Notes under the pieces: model-generated
What the model saw: the letters and a program-made list of their open reading frames with translations, nothing else
Database searches by the model: none
Told to the model about the DNA's origin: nothing
Assembly (NCBI GenBank): GCA_910578145.1
Contig: CAJTPJ010000004.1
Span: forward strand, 62,001 to 126,000
Source of the DNA: an uncultured Christensenella sp.
Lineage (GTDB): Bacteria; Bacillota; Clostridia; Christensenellales; Borkfalkiaceae
Direction: 5' to 3'
Length of the DNA: 64,000 nucleotides
In this document: one piece after another, positions 24,737 through 33,012 of the stretch
Numbering within the stretch: position 1 is the stretch's first letter
How the letters are laid out: the number at the start of each line of letters is the position of its first letter
Made by a program: the position numbers and the translations under genes

Positions 24737-24972
24737 TGTTTACTCCTTTATACTAACGAAAATTTTATTTATTGCCGTCAACTTAACCGTGTGTATCGCG
24801 CCTTGTCCACTAAAAAACACCGCAGTGCGGCGTAATTAGGTTAAGCCACGGTTAGTCGCAGGGGTCAAGCCCCCACATTTGTCAGCGCAAATTATCTGCG
24901 ACGTGAGCTTTTGCGTCGTTTTCAGTAACTTTGCACCTCATTCCAATACACACTTTTATTAACGTGCTTATC
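24737..24972 (-). promoter_or_regulatory. S10-operon leader with attenuator
   Basis: About 230 nt of untranslated leader. Its most telling parts are an intrinsic terminator hairpin CGCCGCA/TGCGGTG with a TTTTTT run (24812-24833) about 80 nt before rpsJ, and flanking complementary segments: TAACCGTG upstream pairs with CACGGTTA downstream, and CTTAACC with GGTTAAG. These can form alternative folds around the terminator. A GGGG-CTTGA-CCCC hairpin lies further upstream. This supports attenuation of the whole ribosomal operon; the ligand (L4 in E. coli) is unknown here. Confidence 0.65.
24812..24833 (-). terminator. Attenuator terminator in the rpsJ leader
   Basis: Stem ACGCCGCA/TGCGGTGT with a very tight loop, followed on the minus strand by TTTTTT, located inside the leader and not at an operon end. 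Confidence 0.7.
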
Positions 24973-24973
24973 T

Positions 24974-25002
24974 ATTATAAAAGCCAAAACGCCAAAAGTC
25001 AA
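24974..25002 (-). promoter_or_regulatory. Sigma-A promoter of the S10 superoperon
   Basis: Minus strand: TTGACT (24997-25002), 17-bp spacer, TATAAT (24974-24979). It is close to consensus, as expected for ribosomal genes. Confidence 0.9.
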
Positions 25003-25032
25003 CGGTTTTAAAGCCCTTTTTGCAAGGTTTTT

Positions 25033-25054
25033 GCCCGTTTATGACAAAACGGGC
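25033..25054. terminator. Hairpin between the GH2 gene and the S10 promoter
   Basis: GCCCGTTT/AAACGGGC with a six-base loop. It has T4 after it on the plus strand and lacks a T-run on the minus strand, so it is a weak candidate for ending the GH2 transcript. A 15-codon ORF-like stretch (MADIKAVFKEKSGTDF, 25155-25204) lies between it and the GH2 stop; I do not call it a gene. Confidence 0.35.
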
Positions 25055-25218
25055 GTTTTGGGGTATTATATTTTCTTATGGACTTTTTAAATTTAAATAT
25101 AACCCTATTTTTGCGCTTTTTTCGCGTTTTTTCTTGCTGTTGGAATAGACTACCTAAAAGTCCGTACCTGATTTTTCTTTAAATACAGCTTTGATATCAG
25201 CCATAATCGTCCCCGAAA

Positions 25219-27573
25219 TTATTTTACGGCAATAGATGCCTCGCCTTTTAAATTACCGTCGGTTGCTTTTATTACTACTTTTTCCTCCTCGGCTTTAACT
25301 ACCGCCATTGCCTCGCCGTAATACGTGTCCGTAACGGTGTCCGCATAGCCGCGGGGATTGAAAGGACAGGCGTTACCGAGCGCCAAAAGCTCACCGCCCT
25401 CCACTTCAACGGAAACTTGTCTATGTTCAAGGGGTTTTATAACGCCGTTATTATCGGTGAATCTTAACCGCACGAAGCAGACTTCGCCCAAAGCAACGTT
25501 CTTCTTTTCGGGCAGCACGGTCAAAACCGTTTCGTTGCCGGCAGTCTTTAAAGTATTACGCGAAAGCTCATTGTGCTTTTTGTCGCGACCTACCGCCGTA
25601 ATTTCGCCGTCGTAGTATTTAACTTTGAAATCGAACTTGCAGTTCTTTCCGAATTTCTTTTTACCCACTTTTTTGCCGTTTACGTACAGCTCTACGACAG
25701 GCGCCCTTGAATATACTTCCACCTTTGCGGTTTTACCGTTTAAGCCGTTCCAAGACCAAGTGGGCAATGCGTTTGAGAACTTCCAAGCAGACGGCGAACG
25801 TCTGTCTTTGGTATGGTTTACGGGTACGACGGCAATCTGAGGCGTATCTGTAAGTTCAAAAGCTACTTTTGTATAAAACGCCTCGCCCAAAGGCTCGCCG
25901 ATAAGGTTTATTCTGCCGCTTCCGGCAGAAATCCAGCCAAGCGCCCCCGAAGGTTCGGGCGCGTATTCCTTATACTCCCAGCTTCCTATTGCGACCTCGC
26001 CGAGATAGTCTATGCCCGCCCATACAAAGTCGCCTATAACCGCAGGGTGTTTCTTTGCAAATTCCCAAAACATATACGCGTCGGCACAAAAAGTTTCGCT
26101 ACCTAAAATTATGCGTTGGGGATACTTCTTTATATCGTGTTTATAGCGTAAAATCCCATAATTATAGCCGGCGACGTCCATTGCCGCATAGCAACCTTTG
26201 GTCTTTATGTCGCAACCGTGAAGCCTAGCCATATTTTTCATAAACGAATCTCCCATAATTCCCGCAATCATATTGAAAAATTCGCTGCCTACTTTCTTTT
26301 TAGGGTTTTCTTTTGCTTTTTTATCGCTGTACACACCCAAACCCATAGAGTGCAGAAGGTTAAAAAATATATTTACACCCGTCGTTACGGGACGAATAGG
26401 GTCGAGTTTATGACATAAGTCCTGCATCTTTTTAAAGAACTCAATGCCCTTTTCCTGCGCGGTTTCCGCAACCTCGTTGCCGAGAGAATACATTATTACC
26501 GAAGGATGATTGAAATCTTTTTCAACCATATTTGAAATATCCTGCTCGTACCAATCCCGAACGTAGTCGGCATAATCGTACGTCGTTTTATGAACATACC
26601 ACATATCGCAGTATTCGTCCAAAACAAGCATACCGAGCCTGTCGCAGGCGTCTAAAAGAGCTTTAGAACAGGGGTTGTGCGCCGAACGAATTGCATTATA
26701 TCCGTTCTCTTTGAGAATTTTTATCTTGCGCTCCTCCGCTTCAGCATAGCAACGCGCACCCAAAATACCGTTATCGTGGTGAATACAAGCGCCACGAATT
26801 ATTACGCGCTTGCCGTTCATAGTAAAACCGCCCTCAGGAGTACAATCCTGCGTGCGGATACCGAAAACACCCGTCCATTCGTCGTTTTTAAACGCCGCTT
26901 TGCACTCGTAAAGATTAGGAGCGTCCACAGTCCATAGTTCGGCGTTATCTATGCGAAGATTAAAAGTTATTTGTCCATCGCTTGCGCCCACGATTGAAGC
27001 AACGGTTTTGCCGTTTTTTAACAGTTCGACTTTGACTTCGCCCGCAGAAACCGTATTTACGATAACTTCCACGACTGCGGGATTTATTGAAAGCGTGCTT
27101 ATTTTAACGCCGTTCATTAAAATATGTTCTTTTTCGGCCACGAAAAGATATACCGGACGGTATATGCCCGCTCCCGAATACCACCTGTTGTTAGGCTGCT
27201 TGGAGTTTTCGGCAACCACCCGTATTTCGTTCTCGCCGCCGAAATTCAAAAATTCGTTGGCGCGCACATAAAAATTAGTGTAACCGTACGCACGGTATAA
27301 AGCCTTTTTGCCGTTTATGTAAACTTCGGCATTACGGTAAACGCCCTCGAATTCCAAGATAAGTTCTTTATCTTTGTACTCGTCGTTTACCGTAAAAGTT
27401 TTTACGTATTCGTAATCGTGACCTTCAAACCAGCCCGTGTTAGTACCGCCCGCGCTTTCGTAAGTTCTGGGCTCCGAAATCATTGCGTCGTGCGGAAGAG
27501 TTACTTTTTTAAACTCCCCGCCGCTATTTAGACGCCTGAACCGCCAGTTATCGTTGAAATCAATCTTTAACAC
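25219..27573 (-). CDS. Glycoside hydrolase family 2 (beta-galactosidase-like)
   Basis: A 784-aa cytoplasmic enzyme without a signal peptide. GH2 order: sugar-binding jelly roll (1-165), immunoglobulin-like domain (to about 260), TIM barrel with RGACIHHDNG, acid/base Glu367 in YSLGNEV and nucleophile Glu493 in GSETFC, then two C-terminal Ig-like domains including DUF4982-type ELYVNGKKVG. The start appears to be GTG at 27573. A 17-spacer promoter and a very strong leader hairpin precede it. Substrate could be beta-galactoside, beta-glucuronide or beta-mannoside; family members with this architecture are mostly beta-galactosidases. Confidence 0.9.
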   Translation of the reverse strand: MLKIDFNDNWRFRRLNSGGEFKKVTLPHDAMISEPRTYESAGGTNTGWFEGHDYEYVKTFTVNDEYKDKELILEFEGVYRNAEVYINGKKALYRAYGYTNFYVRANEFLNFGGENEIRVVAENSKQPNNRWYSGAGIYRPVYLFVAEKEHILMNGVKISTLSINPAVVEVIVNTVSAGEVKVELLKNGKTVASIVGASDGQITFNLRIDNAELWTVDAPNLYECKAAFKNDEWTGVFGIRTQDCTPEGGFTMNGKRVIIRGACIHHDNGILGARCYAEAEERKIKILKENGYNAIRSAHNPCSKALLDACDRLGMLVLDEYCDMWYVHKTTYDYADYVRDWYEQDISNMVEKDFNHPSVIMYSLGNEVAETAQEKGIEFFKKMQDLCHKLDPIRPVTTGVNIFFNLLHSMGLGVYSDKKAKENPKKKVGSEFFNMIAGIMGDSFMKNMARLHGCDIKTKGCYAAMDVAGYNYGILRYKHDIKKYPQRIILGSETFCADAYMFWEFAKKHPAVIGDFVWAGIDYLGEVAIGSWEYKEYAPEPSGALGWISAGSGRINLIGEPLGEAFYTKVAFELTDTPQIAVVPVNHTKDRRSPSAWKFSNALPTWSWNGLNGKTAKVEVYSRAPVVELYVNGKKVGKKKFGKNCKFDFKVKYYDGEITAVGRDKKHNELSRNTLKTAGNETVLTVLPEKKNVALGEVCFVRLRFTDNNGVIKPLEHRQVSVEVEGGELLALGNACPFNPRGYADTVTDTYYGEAMAVVKAEEEKVVIKATDGNLKGEASIAVK

Positions 27574-27607
27574 GTTATGCCCCGTCCGTTTCCCTACCTT
27601 AAAATTT

Positions 27608-27633
27608 GGGCGGGGCGATTACTCACCCCGCCC
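27608..27633 (-). other. Strong hairpin in the GH2 leader
   Basis: GGGCGGGG/CCCCGCCC with a ten-base loop, about 35 nt before the GH2 start. On the minus strand it is followed by AAATTTT, on the plus strand by GATTTTA. It may block or time translation, or be the remains of a terminator. Confidence 0.5.
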
Positions 27634-27666
27634 GATTTTATAAGGAGAAAAAGCTTTAATAAAACT

Positions 27667-27695
27667 ATTATATCTACTTATACTGTGACTGTCAA
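27667..27695 (-). promoter_or_regulatory. Sigma-A promoter of the GH2 gene
   Basis: Minus strand: TTGACA (27690-27695), 17-bp spacer, TATAAT (27667-27672), about 95 bp upstream of the GTG start. Confidence 0.8.
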
Positions 27696-27819
27696 TGAAA
27701 TATCTTTATGCCTTGGTTTTGGCAAGTCTTCCGCACACCGTCGCGACAATTTATACAAGCATAGTTATTACATAGAATACAATGCGTGTGATTGCCAAAT
27801 CTACCGCCGCAAGCTCTGC

Positions 27820-27993
27820 CTAAGTGTAATGGTTTTCCTGCTTATTATTCTTTACTAAATCCAAAACTTCAAGCGCAATCAAACCGGCAATAATTAAACC
27901 GATAGAAATACCTAAGCCAATCTGCAATCCTCTGTACAGCTTCTCCAAGGAGTATCGAGTTAAACAATTAGTGGAATATAGAATCACGCCCAT
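27820..27993 (-). CDS. Possible 57-aa single-helix membrane peptide beside a cassette repeat
   Basis: An ORF from the ATG at 27991-27993, inside the repeat A4, to TAG. The protein has a hydrophilic start, then LQIGLGISIGLIIAGLIALE and a charged tail DLVKNNKQENHYT. One clear transmembrane helix preceded by basic residues suggests a real coding remnant. No good ribosome binding site is seen and the first codons lie in repeat sequence, so it may be the 3' part of a truncated cargo gene. Confidence 0.4.
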   Translation of the reverse strand: MGVILYSTNCLTRYSLEKLYRGLQIGLGISIGLIIAGLIALEVLDLVKNNKQENHYT

Positions 27994-28120
27994 ATCTCTA
28001 AGCTAAAAGTAGCTTAGTTCGCCAAAGCAAACAAAACGGATAAGGCGTGGCTTCACGCTACGCCTTATCCTATCTTGCCGCACTTTACCGTTATTCCCTA
28101 TGGAAAACACTGTAATCGCG
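27974..28120 (-). repeat. Left cassette repeat, diverged copy A4
   Basis: On the minus strand the order of elements matches A1 and A2: the palindrome TTTCCATAGGGAA, the hairpin GGCGTAGC/GCCACGCC, the hairpin CTAAGCTAC/GTAGCTTAG, and GAGATATG..TCTATATTCC. The promoter part is missing or replaced. It begins right after the stop of the EF-G paralogue, in the same orientation, as the other copies do after their host genes. I could not find a convincing right end. Confidence 0.7.
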
Positions 28121-28129
28121 TGGTGTTTT

Positions 28130-30175
28130 TTAACCTTTAATAATTTTTTCTGCGAGTTGCGGCGGTACTTCATCGTAACGCAAAAACTCGGTTGTGAATT
28201 TACCCTGCCCGCGGGTGAGCCCGCGCAAGTCGGTAGCGTATTTGGTAACCTCGGAAAGCGGCGCTTCGGCAACGACTATGGATAAGTTGCCCTCTTGCGC
28301 GCTTTCTATAATTCTGCCGCGACGCTTGGAAATATCGCCCATTACGCCGCCAAGATATTCGCCCGAAACCAACACTTTAAGTTTTACTACGGGCTCTAAA
28401 AGAACGGGTTTTGCGTTTTTTATACCCTCTTTAAACGCCAACGCGGCGGCGGCTTTAAACGCCATTTCCGACGAGTCCACGTCGTGATAACTTCCGTCGT
28501 ACAACACCGCGCGCACTCCCGTTACGGGGTACTCCGCAAGCACGCCTTTAGCCATACACTCCCGCAGCCCCTTTTCTACCGCAGGTATGTATTGACGGGG
28601 CACGGCGCCGCCTACCACCTCGTCGCAAAACTCAAACTCGGCTTCGCAAGGTTCAAACCGCACCTTGCAATGACCGTACTGCCCGTGTCCGCCGGACTGC
28701 TTTTTATGCTTACCCTCGGCTTCGGCAACGGCGCGGATAGTTTCGCGGTAAGGAATTTTAGGTTCTTTCAAAGTAACGTCAACGTTATATCTCGACTTCA
28801 ACTTGCGGGCAAGCGTTTCTATATGCACCTCGCCCTGCCCGTTTATAACGAGCTCGCCCGTATCCGCACGTTTTTCAACCGAGAAAGTGTAATCTTCCTC
28901 GCTCATCTTGTTAAGCCCCGCAAAAACCTTGTCCTCGTCGCCCTTGTTAACCGCCTGCACGGCAAGCGAAAGACAGGGTCGCGGGAAGCGCACGGGGTCA
29001 AACTCCAATTTAGTACCCAAAGCGCAAAGGGTATGGTTAGTTTCCGTGCTAGTAAGTTTGTTTACCGCGCCGATATCGCCGGCTGTAAGCTCGGAAACCA
29101 GCTCGCACTTTTTACCGCGCAACGCGAAAATTTGACCAATGCGCTCTTCAACGCCCGTGTTGGCGTTTAAAACGACTTGCCCGGATTTAAGCCTGCCGCG
29201 GAAAATTTTAATATAATTGAGTTTACCTGAATACGAATCGTACACCGTTTTGAAAACCTGCGCCGCAAACGGCCCGTACTCCTCGCAATTTACGTTTATA
29301 ATTTCGTCCGCCGCAAGGTCTGTGGCTAGCGAATTTTTGCGTTCGTTCGCGGTGGGCATATAACGCACTATTTCGTCAAGCAAATTTATAACGCCGCGGT
29401 TTTGTAGCGCGCTGCCCGCCATTACGGGAATTACGTTGCCCGTTGCAATGCCTTTTCTCACGCCGTGCACCGTTTCGTCTTTGCTCAACTTGCCCTCGGT
29501 AAAAAATTTATCCAAAAGAATATCGTCGTTTTCGGCGGCGGCTTCCATAAGGCTTGCCTGCATTTCTTCCATATACCCGCGAAGATTTTCGGGAATTTCT
29601 ATCTCTTGCGGACCCTGCGTTGAAAATTTATACGCCTTTTCCTGAATTGAGTTTACAAACCCCGTCATTTTTCCGTCCGAAATTATGGGAATTTGTATGG
29701 GTGCGAGTTTGCCCGCGTATTTATCTTTAAGCGCCGCCAGCGTGCCTGCGTAGTCAGCGTTGGGTTTATCCATTGCGTTTATAAAAATTACGAGAGGTTT
29801 GCCGAGTTTAAGGCAGTATTCCACCACGCTTTCCGCGCCGATTGGCAACACGCCGTTAGCCCCTACTACGAGCACCGCCGCGCCGCAAGCCGCAAGACCT
29901 TCGTGCCGCTCTCCCTCGAAATCGTAAAAGCCCGGTAAATCCAACAAATTTATTTTAACGCCCTTCCACAAAAGATAGGCAACCGAGGTGTAAACGGACA
30001 ATTTTTTTGCTTTTTCAAGCTCGTCAAAGTCCATTACGGTAGTGCCGTCCTCCACCTTGCCCATTCTGTCTATCGCACCGCCGTTGAAAAGCATTGCTTC
30101 GCACAGCGTGGTTTTACCCTCGCCGCTATGCCCGATAACGGCTACGTTTCTAATTTCCTTAGCTGTAATATTCAT
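28130..30175 (-). CDS. EF-G paralogue (translational GTPase, EF-G2-like)
   Basis: A 681-aa five-domain EF-G-type protein. P-loop GHSGEGKT (15-22). G3 reads DLPGFYDF (79-86) where EF-G has DTPGHVDF, so the catalytic His is Phe83. G4 reads NAMD (133-136) where NKMD is usual. Domain IV/V motifs HGQYGHCKVRFEP and GGVMGDISKRRGRI are present. It belongs to the second EF-G family found beside true EF-G in many Bacillota, whose role is uncertain. The canonical str operon (rpsL, rpsG, fusA, tuf) is not in this window. A cassette repeat remnant follows its stop. Confidence 0.88.
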   Translation of the reverse strand: MNITAKEIRNVAVIGHSGEGKTTLCEAMLFNGGAIDRMGKVEDGTTVMDFDELEKAKKLSVYTSVAYLLWKGVKINLLDLPGFYDFEGERHEGLAACGAAVLVVGANGVLPIGAESVVEYCLKLGKPLVIFINAMDKPNADYAGTLAALKDKYAGKLAPIQIPIISDGKMTGFVNSIQEKAYKFSTQGPQEIEIPENLRGYMEEMQASLMEAAAENDDILLDKFFTEGKLSKDETVHGVRKGIATGNVIPVMAGSALQNRGVINLLDEIVRYMPTANERKNSLATDLAADEIINVNCEEYGPFAAQVFKTVYDSYSGKLNYIKIFRGRLKSGQVVLNANTGVEERIGQIFALRGKKCELVSELTAGDIGAVNKLTSTETNHTLCALGTKLEFDPVRFPRPCLSLAVQAVNKGDEDKVFAGLNKMSEEDYTFSVEKRADTGELVINGQGEVHIETLARKLKSRYNVDVTLKEPKIPYRETIRAVAEAEGKHKKQSGGHGQYGHCKVRFEPCEAEFEFCDEVVGGAVPRQYIPAVEKGLRECMAKGVLAEYPVTGVRAVLYDGSYHDVDSSEMAFKAAAALAFKEGIKNAKPVLLEPVVKLKVLVSGEYLGGVMGDISKRRGRIIESAQEGNLSIVVAEAPLSEVTKYATDLRGLTRGQGKFTTEFLRYDEVPPQLAEKIIKG

Positions 30176-30237
30176 TTCAGTCCCCCTGTTACGTCCATTA
30201 TAATATAAAATCTACGGTAATTCAATAGGCAAAATAA

Positions 30238-30264
30238 AAAAACCTTCCCTTGCGGGAAAGTTTT
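30238..30264 (-). terminator. Terminator after the CobW-DUF1980 gene
   Basis: AACTTTCCC/GGGAAGGTT around GCAA, followed on the minus strand by a T-run; it separates this operon from the EF-G paralogue gene. Confidence 0.8.
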
Positions 30265-30271
30265 TATTTTT

Positions 30272-31222
30272 TTAATAGAACGTTGCCACTTCCTCTTCGG
30301 GCGGCTCTGCGCGCCGCGCTTCCAAAGCTACGAGCACGGGGCGGGGAACGCGTTCGGCAGAATTATATTTCGCCTCTATTTTCGCTGTTACCGTAAGCCA
30401 ATCGTAAGACTGCACGCCCGAAATAACCCCCTCGGTTTTTACGGGCAAGCCGTAATATTGAATATCTTCTGCGCAACAGTTCATAATAAACCTGCCAAGC
30501 GCTATATAGCCCTTGGGCATTTTTTTGTTTACCGCAGCAACCCCCTTAAAACTCACCGTTTTGCCGATGTATTGCGAGGTTTTTTCTTCAAGGTCGCTTA
30601 TAAACCAAGCAAAATCCTTGTCCGCTATCTCTATTACGGGCGCGTTTACGTCAAACGGCATAGGGTCTTCTATGTCGTCCTCCTCAACTTTGCCGCCTAA
30701 ATACTCGTACTCGATGCGGTTTTGCCGCGAAATGCCGCGCACTATTTTATGGTAATCCATTTTGGCGTATTCGCCCTTGAAACGGTTGAAAATTACGCGG
30801 TCGCAATTTACTATTTTTTCAAACACTAGCTGGCGCATATTTTGGTTGTACGATAAAAAAGTAGTTGCGTCGAAAATGGAAACAACTTCTTGAATAATCC
30901 AATTACCCGGCAACGAGCCCGCAAGCGTTTCCAGCTCCCACATTCCGTTATACTCTATTATCACGCGCTGTGCGCCGTGCTTTTCCGCAAGCGTTTTAAG
31001 GTTTTGCAAGGTAAGTTCTTGCTTGCTTTCAAGCGTGATTTTGGTTACGCTCGCAAAGCCGAATTTATCCGGCTCGTACTCCTCTTCACCCTCTTCGCAG
31101 ACTACGAGCATTATCCGCTCGCCCGTGTCCTTTGCGGGGTCTTCAAGTATTTCCTTTATAAGTCGGGTTTTGCCTGCGTCGAGAAAGCCGAGAAACAGGT
31201 GTACGAAAATTTCTTGTTGCAT
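30272..31222 (-). CDS. COG0523 (CobW-like) GTPase fused to a DUF1980/YcgQ-type domain
   Basis: A 316-aa protein. Residues 1 to about 190 are a G3E GTPase with Walker A GFLDAGKTRLIKE, but the CxCC metal motif of the family is missing. Residues about 200-290 match the conserved part of the TIGR03943/DUF1980 family (YIGKTVSFKGV, LGRFIMNCCAEDIQYYGLPV), a partner of YcgR-type permeases. It lies 2 bp after the His-rich CobW gene. The likely role is metal handling or a metal-linked chaperone step. The metal is unknown. Confidence 0.8.
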   Translation of the reverse strand: MQQEIFVHLFLGFLDAGKTRLIKEILEDPAKDTGERIMLVVCEEGEEEYEPDKFGFASVTKITLESKQELTLQNLKTLAEKHGAQRVIIEYNGMWELETLAGSLPGNWIIQEVVSIFDATTFLSYNQNMRQLVFEKIVNCDRVIFNRFKGEYAKMDYHKIVRGISRQNRIEYEYLGGKVEEDDIEDPMPFDVNAPVIEIADKDFAWFISDLEEKTSQYIGKTVSFKGVAAVNKKMPKGYIALGRFIMNCCAEDIQYYGLPVKTEGVISGVQSYDWLTVTAKIEAKYNSAERVPRPVLVALEARRAEPPEEEVATFY

Positions 31223-31224
31223 AA

Positions 31225-32316
31225 TTATTTAACGCCGAAAAGTACGGCAAGTTCGTCCTCGTCTATTTTCGAGCCGATTACGCAAAGCCTGCCCGTGTAC
31301 GCCGCCGAGCCGTAGCGCACGTCAGTTTCGCCCGGTATATAGTCGAAATGCAGCCATTTGCCGTCGGTACAACCGACTATGCCCTTTGCACGGAGCACCG
31401 TGCCGAATCTGACCGCGTCCGAAAGTTCGCAAAGCGCCTTTTCAAGCTCTTCTTTAGAATATCTTTTACCCGTTTCCACGCCCCAGCTTGTAAACACTTC
31501 GTCCGCGTGGTGGTGATGCCCGTCGTGGTCGTGTTCGTGGTGATGCCCGCAGCCGCAACCTTCGCCGTGTTCGTGTCCTTCGTGTTCGTGGTGATGCCCG
31601 TGACAGCAATGCCCGTCCTCGTGGTCGTGTTCGTGGTGATGCCCGCAACCTTCGCCGTGCTCGTGATGCCCGTGGCAGCAATGCCCGTGGCGTTCAAGTT
31701 CTTCAAGCTCGTGCTCCAACGTGTCCGCGTGCTCCATTGCCGAAAGCACGTCTTTGCCGTCAAGCTCGTTCCAAGGCGTGGTAACCACCGTTGCGTGCGG
31801 ATTTTGCGCGCGCACGAGCGCCAGCGCCGTTTCCAACTTTTCCGCGCCCGCGGTATCTACGTGGCTGAACACAATGCAAGCCGCCGTTTTAACCTGGTCG
31901 TTAAAAAACTCGCCGAAGTTTTTCATATAAGTTTTGCACTTAGCCGCGTCCACAACCGCAGTATAGGTGTTAATTTTGCAATCGGGAAGATTTGCGCTTT
32001 CAACGGCGCGCAAAACGTCGGAAAGTTTGCCCACGCCCGAAGGTTCTATCAAAATACGGTCGGGGTGATATTCGTTATAAACCTTTTCAAGCGCCTTAGC
32101 AAAGTCGCCCACTAACGAACAGCAAATGCAACCCGAATTAAGCTCGTTTATTTTAACTCCCGCTTCGGCTAAAAAACCGCCGTCTACGCCTATTTCGCCG
32201 AATTCGTTTTCGATAAGCACAAGTTTTTCGCCCGCGTACGCTTCTTTTATAAGTTTTTTAATAAGCGTAGTTTTGCCCGCGCCCAAAAATCCCGAAAAAA
32301 TATCTATCTTAGTCAT
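31225..32316 (-). CDS. COG0523 metallochaperone GTPase with His-rich insert
   Basis: A 363-aa G3E GTPase. Walker A GFLGAGKTTL (9-18), metal motif C63-I-C65-C66, and ILIEPSGVGKLSDV. Between about residues 205 and 275 lies a His/Cys/Asp-rich stretch with repeated units such as HGHHEHGEGCGHHHEHDHED, holding some 35 His. The C-terminal CobW domain follows (LRAKGIVGCTDGKWLHFDYI). Such proteins deliver or store zinc, nickel or cobalt. It is in one operon with a second G3E protein and a DUF2188 membrane protein. Confidence 0.92.
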   Translation of the reverse strand: MTKIDIFSGFLGAGKTTLIKKLIKEAYAGEKLVLIENEFGEIGVDGGFLAEAGVKINELNSGCICCSLVGDFAKALEKVYNEYHPDRILIEPSGVGKLSDVLRAVESANLPDCKINTYTAVVDAAKCKTYMKNFGEFFNDQVKTAACIVFSHVDTAGAEKLETALALVRAQNPHATVVTTPWNELDGKDVLSAMEHADTLEHELEELERHGHCCHGHHEHGEGCGHHHEHDHEDGHCCHGHHHEHEGHEHGEGCGCGHHHEHDHDGHHHHADEVFTSWGVETGKRYSKEELEKALCELSDAVRFGTVLRAKGIVGCTDGKWLHFDYIPGETDVRYGSAAYTGRLCVIGSKIDEDELAVLFGVK

Positions 32317-32330
32317 TGCTTCACCTCTTA

Positions 32331-32903
32331 TTAATAAGTCAGCTTTCTAAACGAGCCGTCCTCTTTATGTATCATTATCCTTGCGTCCTGATTTTGCGCA
32401 AGTTGTTTGGCGTAGGCTATCGCTTCCGCTTGTGTGTTGAAAAGTTTTATGGCGCGCCCCGCACCCTCGGCTTTAATCTGCCAACGGTTTTCGTCCCTGC
32501 GCTTGGAAATATGATATACTTTGCCGGAGTCCTCTTCGGCAGGCTTCGCCGCCTTTTTGTCCGTGGTTTTTTCCGCGGGTTTTTCAGCGGGTTTTGCCGC
32601 CGCTTTCACAGGCGCGGGCTTATCTTCCTTAGCGGGAGCAACGGGGGACGCAACGGGTTTTGCCCTTTCTTCTTTAACGGGCGCAACTTCGGCTACGGGC
32701 TCCGCATTTTCCTCTTTTTCAAACGTTTTAGGTGAGGATTGTTGCGCCGAGTCGGATTTTTCTCGCTTTGCGGATTTTCCGCGTTTGCACGCACACACGA
32801 TAATGCAAATTATGATTATAACGGCAAGCAGTATCGCCGCGGCGATAGCTATCCACTGCCACAACAGCAGCTCGATACCGAAAATTGTTACGGGGTCAGA
32901 CAT
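32331..32903 (-). CDS. Membrane-anchored DUF2188 protein with Lys/Ala/Pro-rich linker
   Basis: A 190-aa protein from the ATG at 32903, with GAGAGGTG upstream. One N-terminal transmembrane helix (about 8-35, with CIIVCACKRGK at its end), a low-complexity linker (KPAEKPAEKTTDKKAAKPAE), and a C-terminal DUF2188 domain (KVYHISKRRDENRWQIKAEG...IMIHKEDGSF). DUF2188 has no firm function. It is 14 bp upstream of the CobW gene and likely cotranscribed with it. Confidence 0.85.
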   Translation of the reverse strand: MSDPVTIFGIELLLWQWIAIAAAILLAVIIIICIIVCACKRGKSAKREKSDSAQQSSPKTFEKEENAEPVAEVAPVKEERAKPVASPVAPAKEDKPAPVKAAAKPAEKPAEKTTDKKAAKPAEEDSGKVYHISKRRDENRWQIKAEGAGRAIKLFNTQAEAIAYAKQLAQNQDARIMIHKEDGSFRKLTY

Positions 32904-32928
32904 AGCGCACCTCTCAAATCTTTTTCTT

Positions 32929-32957
32929 ATTGTATAACAAACGCAAGACAAAATCAA
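32929..32957 (-). promoter_or_regulatory. Sigma-A promoter of the DUF2188-CobW operon
   Basis: Minus strand: TTGATT (32952-32957), 17-bp spacer, TACAAT (32929-32934). Confidence 0.7.
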
Positions 32958-32970
32958 GCAAAAAATACTA

Positions 32971-32999
32971 AAAGCCCGCTGCCTTAAGCAACGGGCTTT
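32971..32999 (-). terminator. Terminator of the cyclophilin-like gene
   Basis: AAAGCCCG/CGGGCTTT with a 13-base loop, then TTAGTATTTTTT on the minus strand, 14 bp after the stop. Confidence 0.75.
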
Positions 33000-33012
33000 A
33001 AAACGCCGTTAA

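Noticed and set aside
24437..24972. Riboswitch (for example a T-box or SAM type) in the S10 leader
   Set aside because: No conserved riboswitch core is visible; the structures fit a protein-dependent attenuator better.
25155..25204. Short ORF MADIKAVFKEKSGTDF downstream of the GH2 gene
   Set aside because: Only 16 codons, no family and no terminator or neighbour supporting a gene; probably chance.
27608..27633. Right end of the 28-kb cassette
   Set aside because: The hairpin has no similarity to the right repeats and is part of the GH2 leader.
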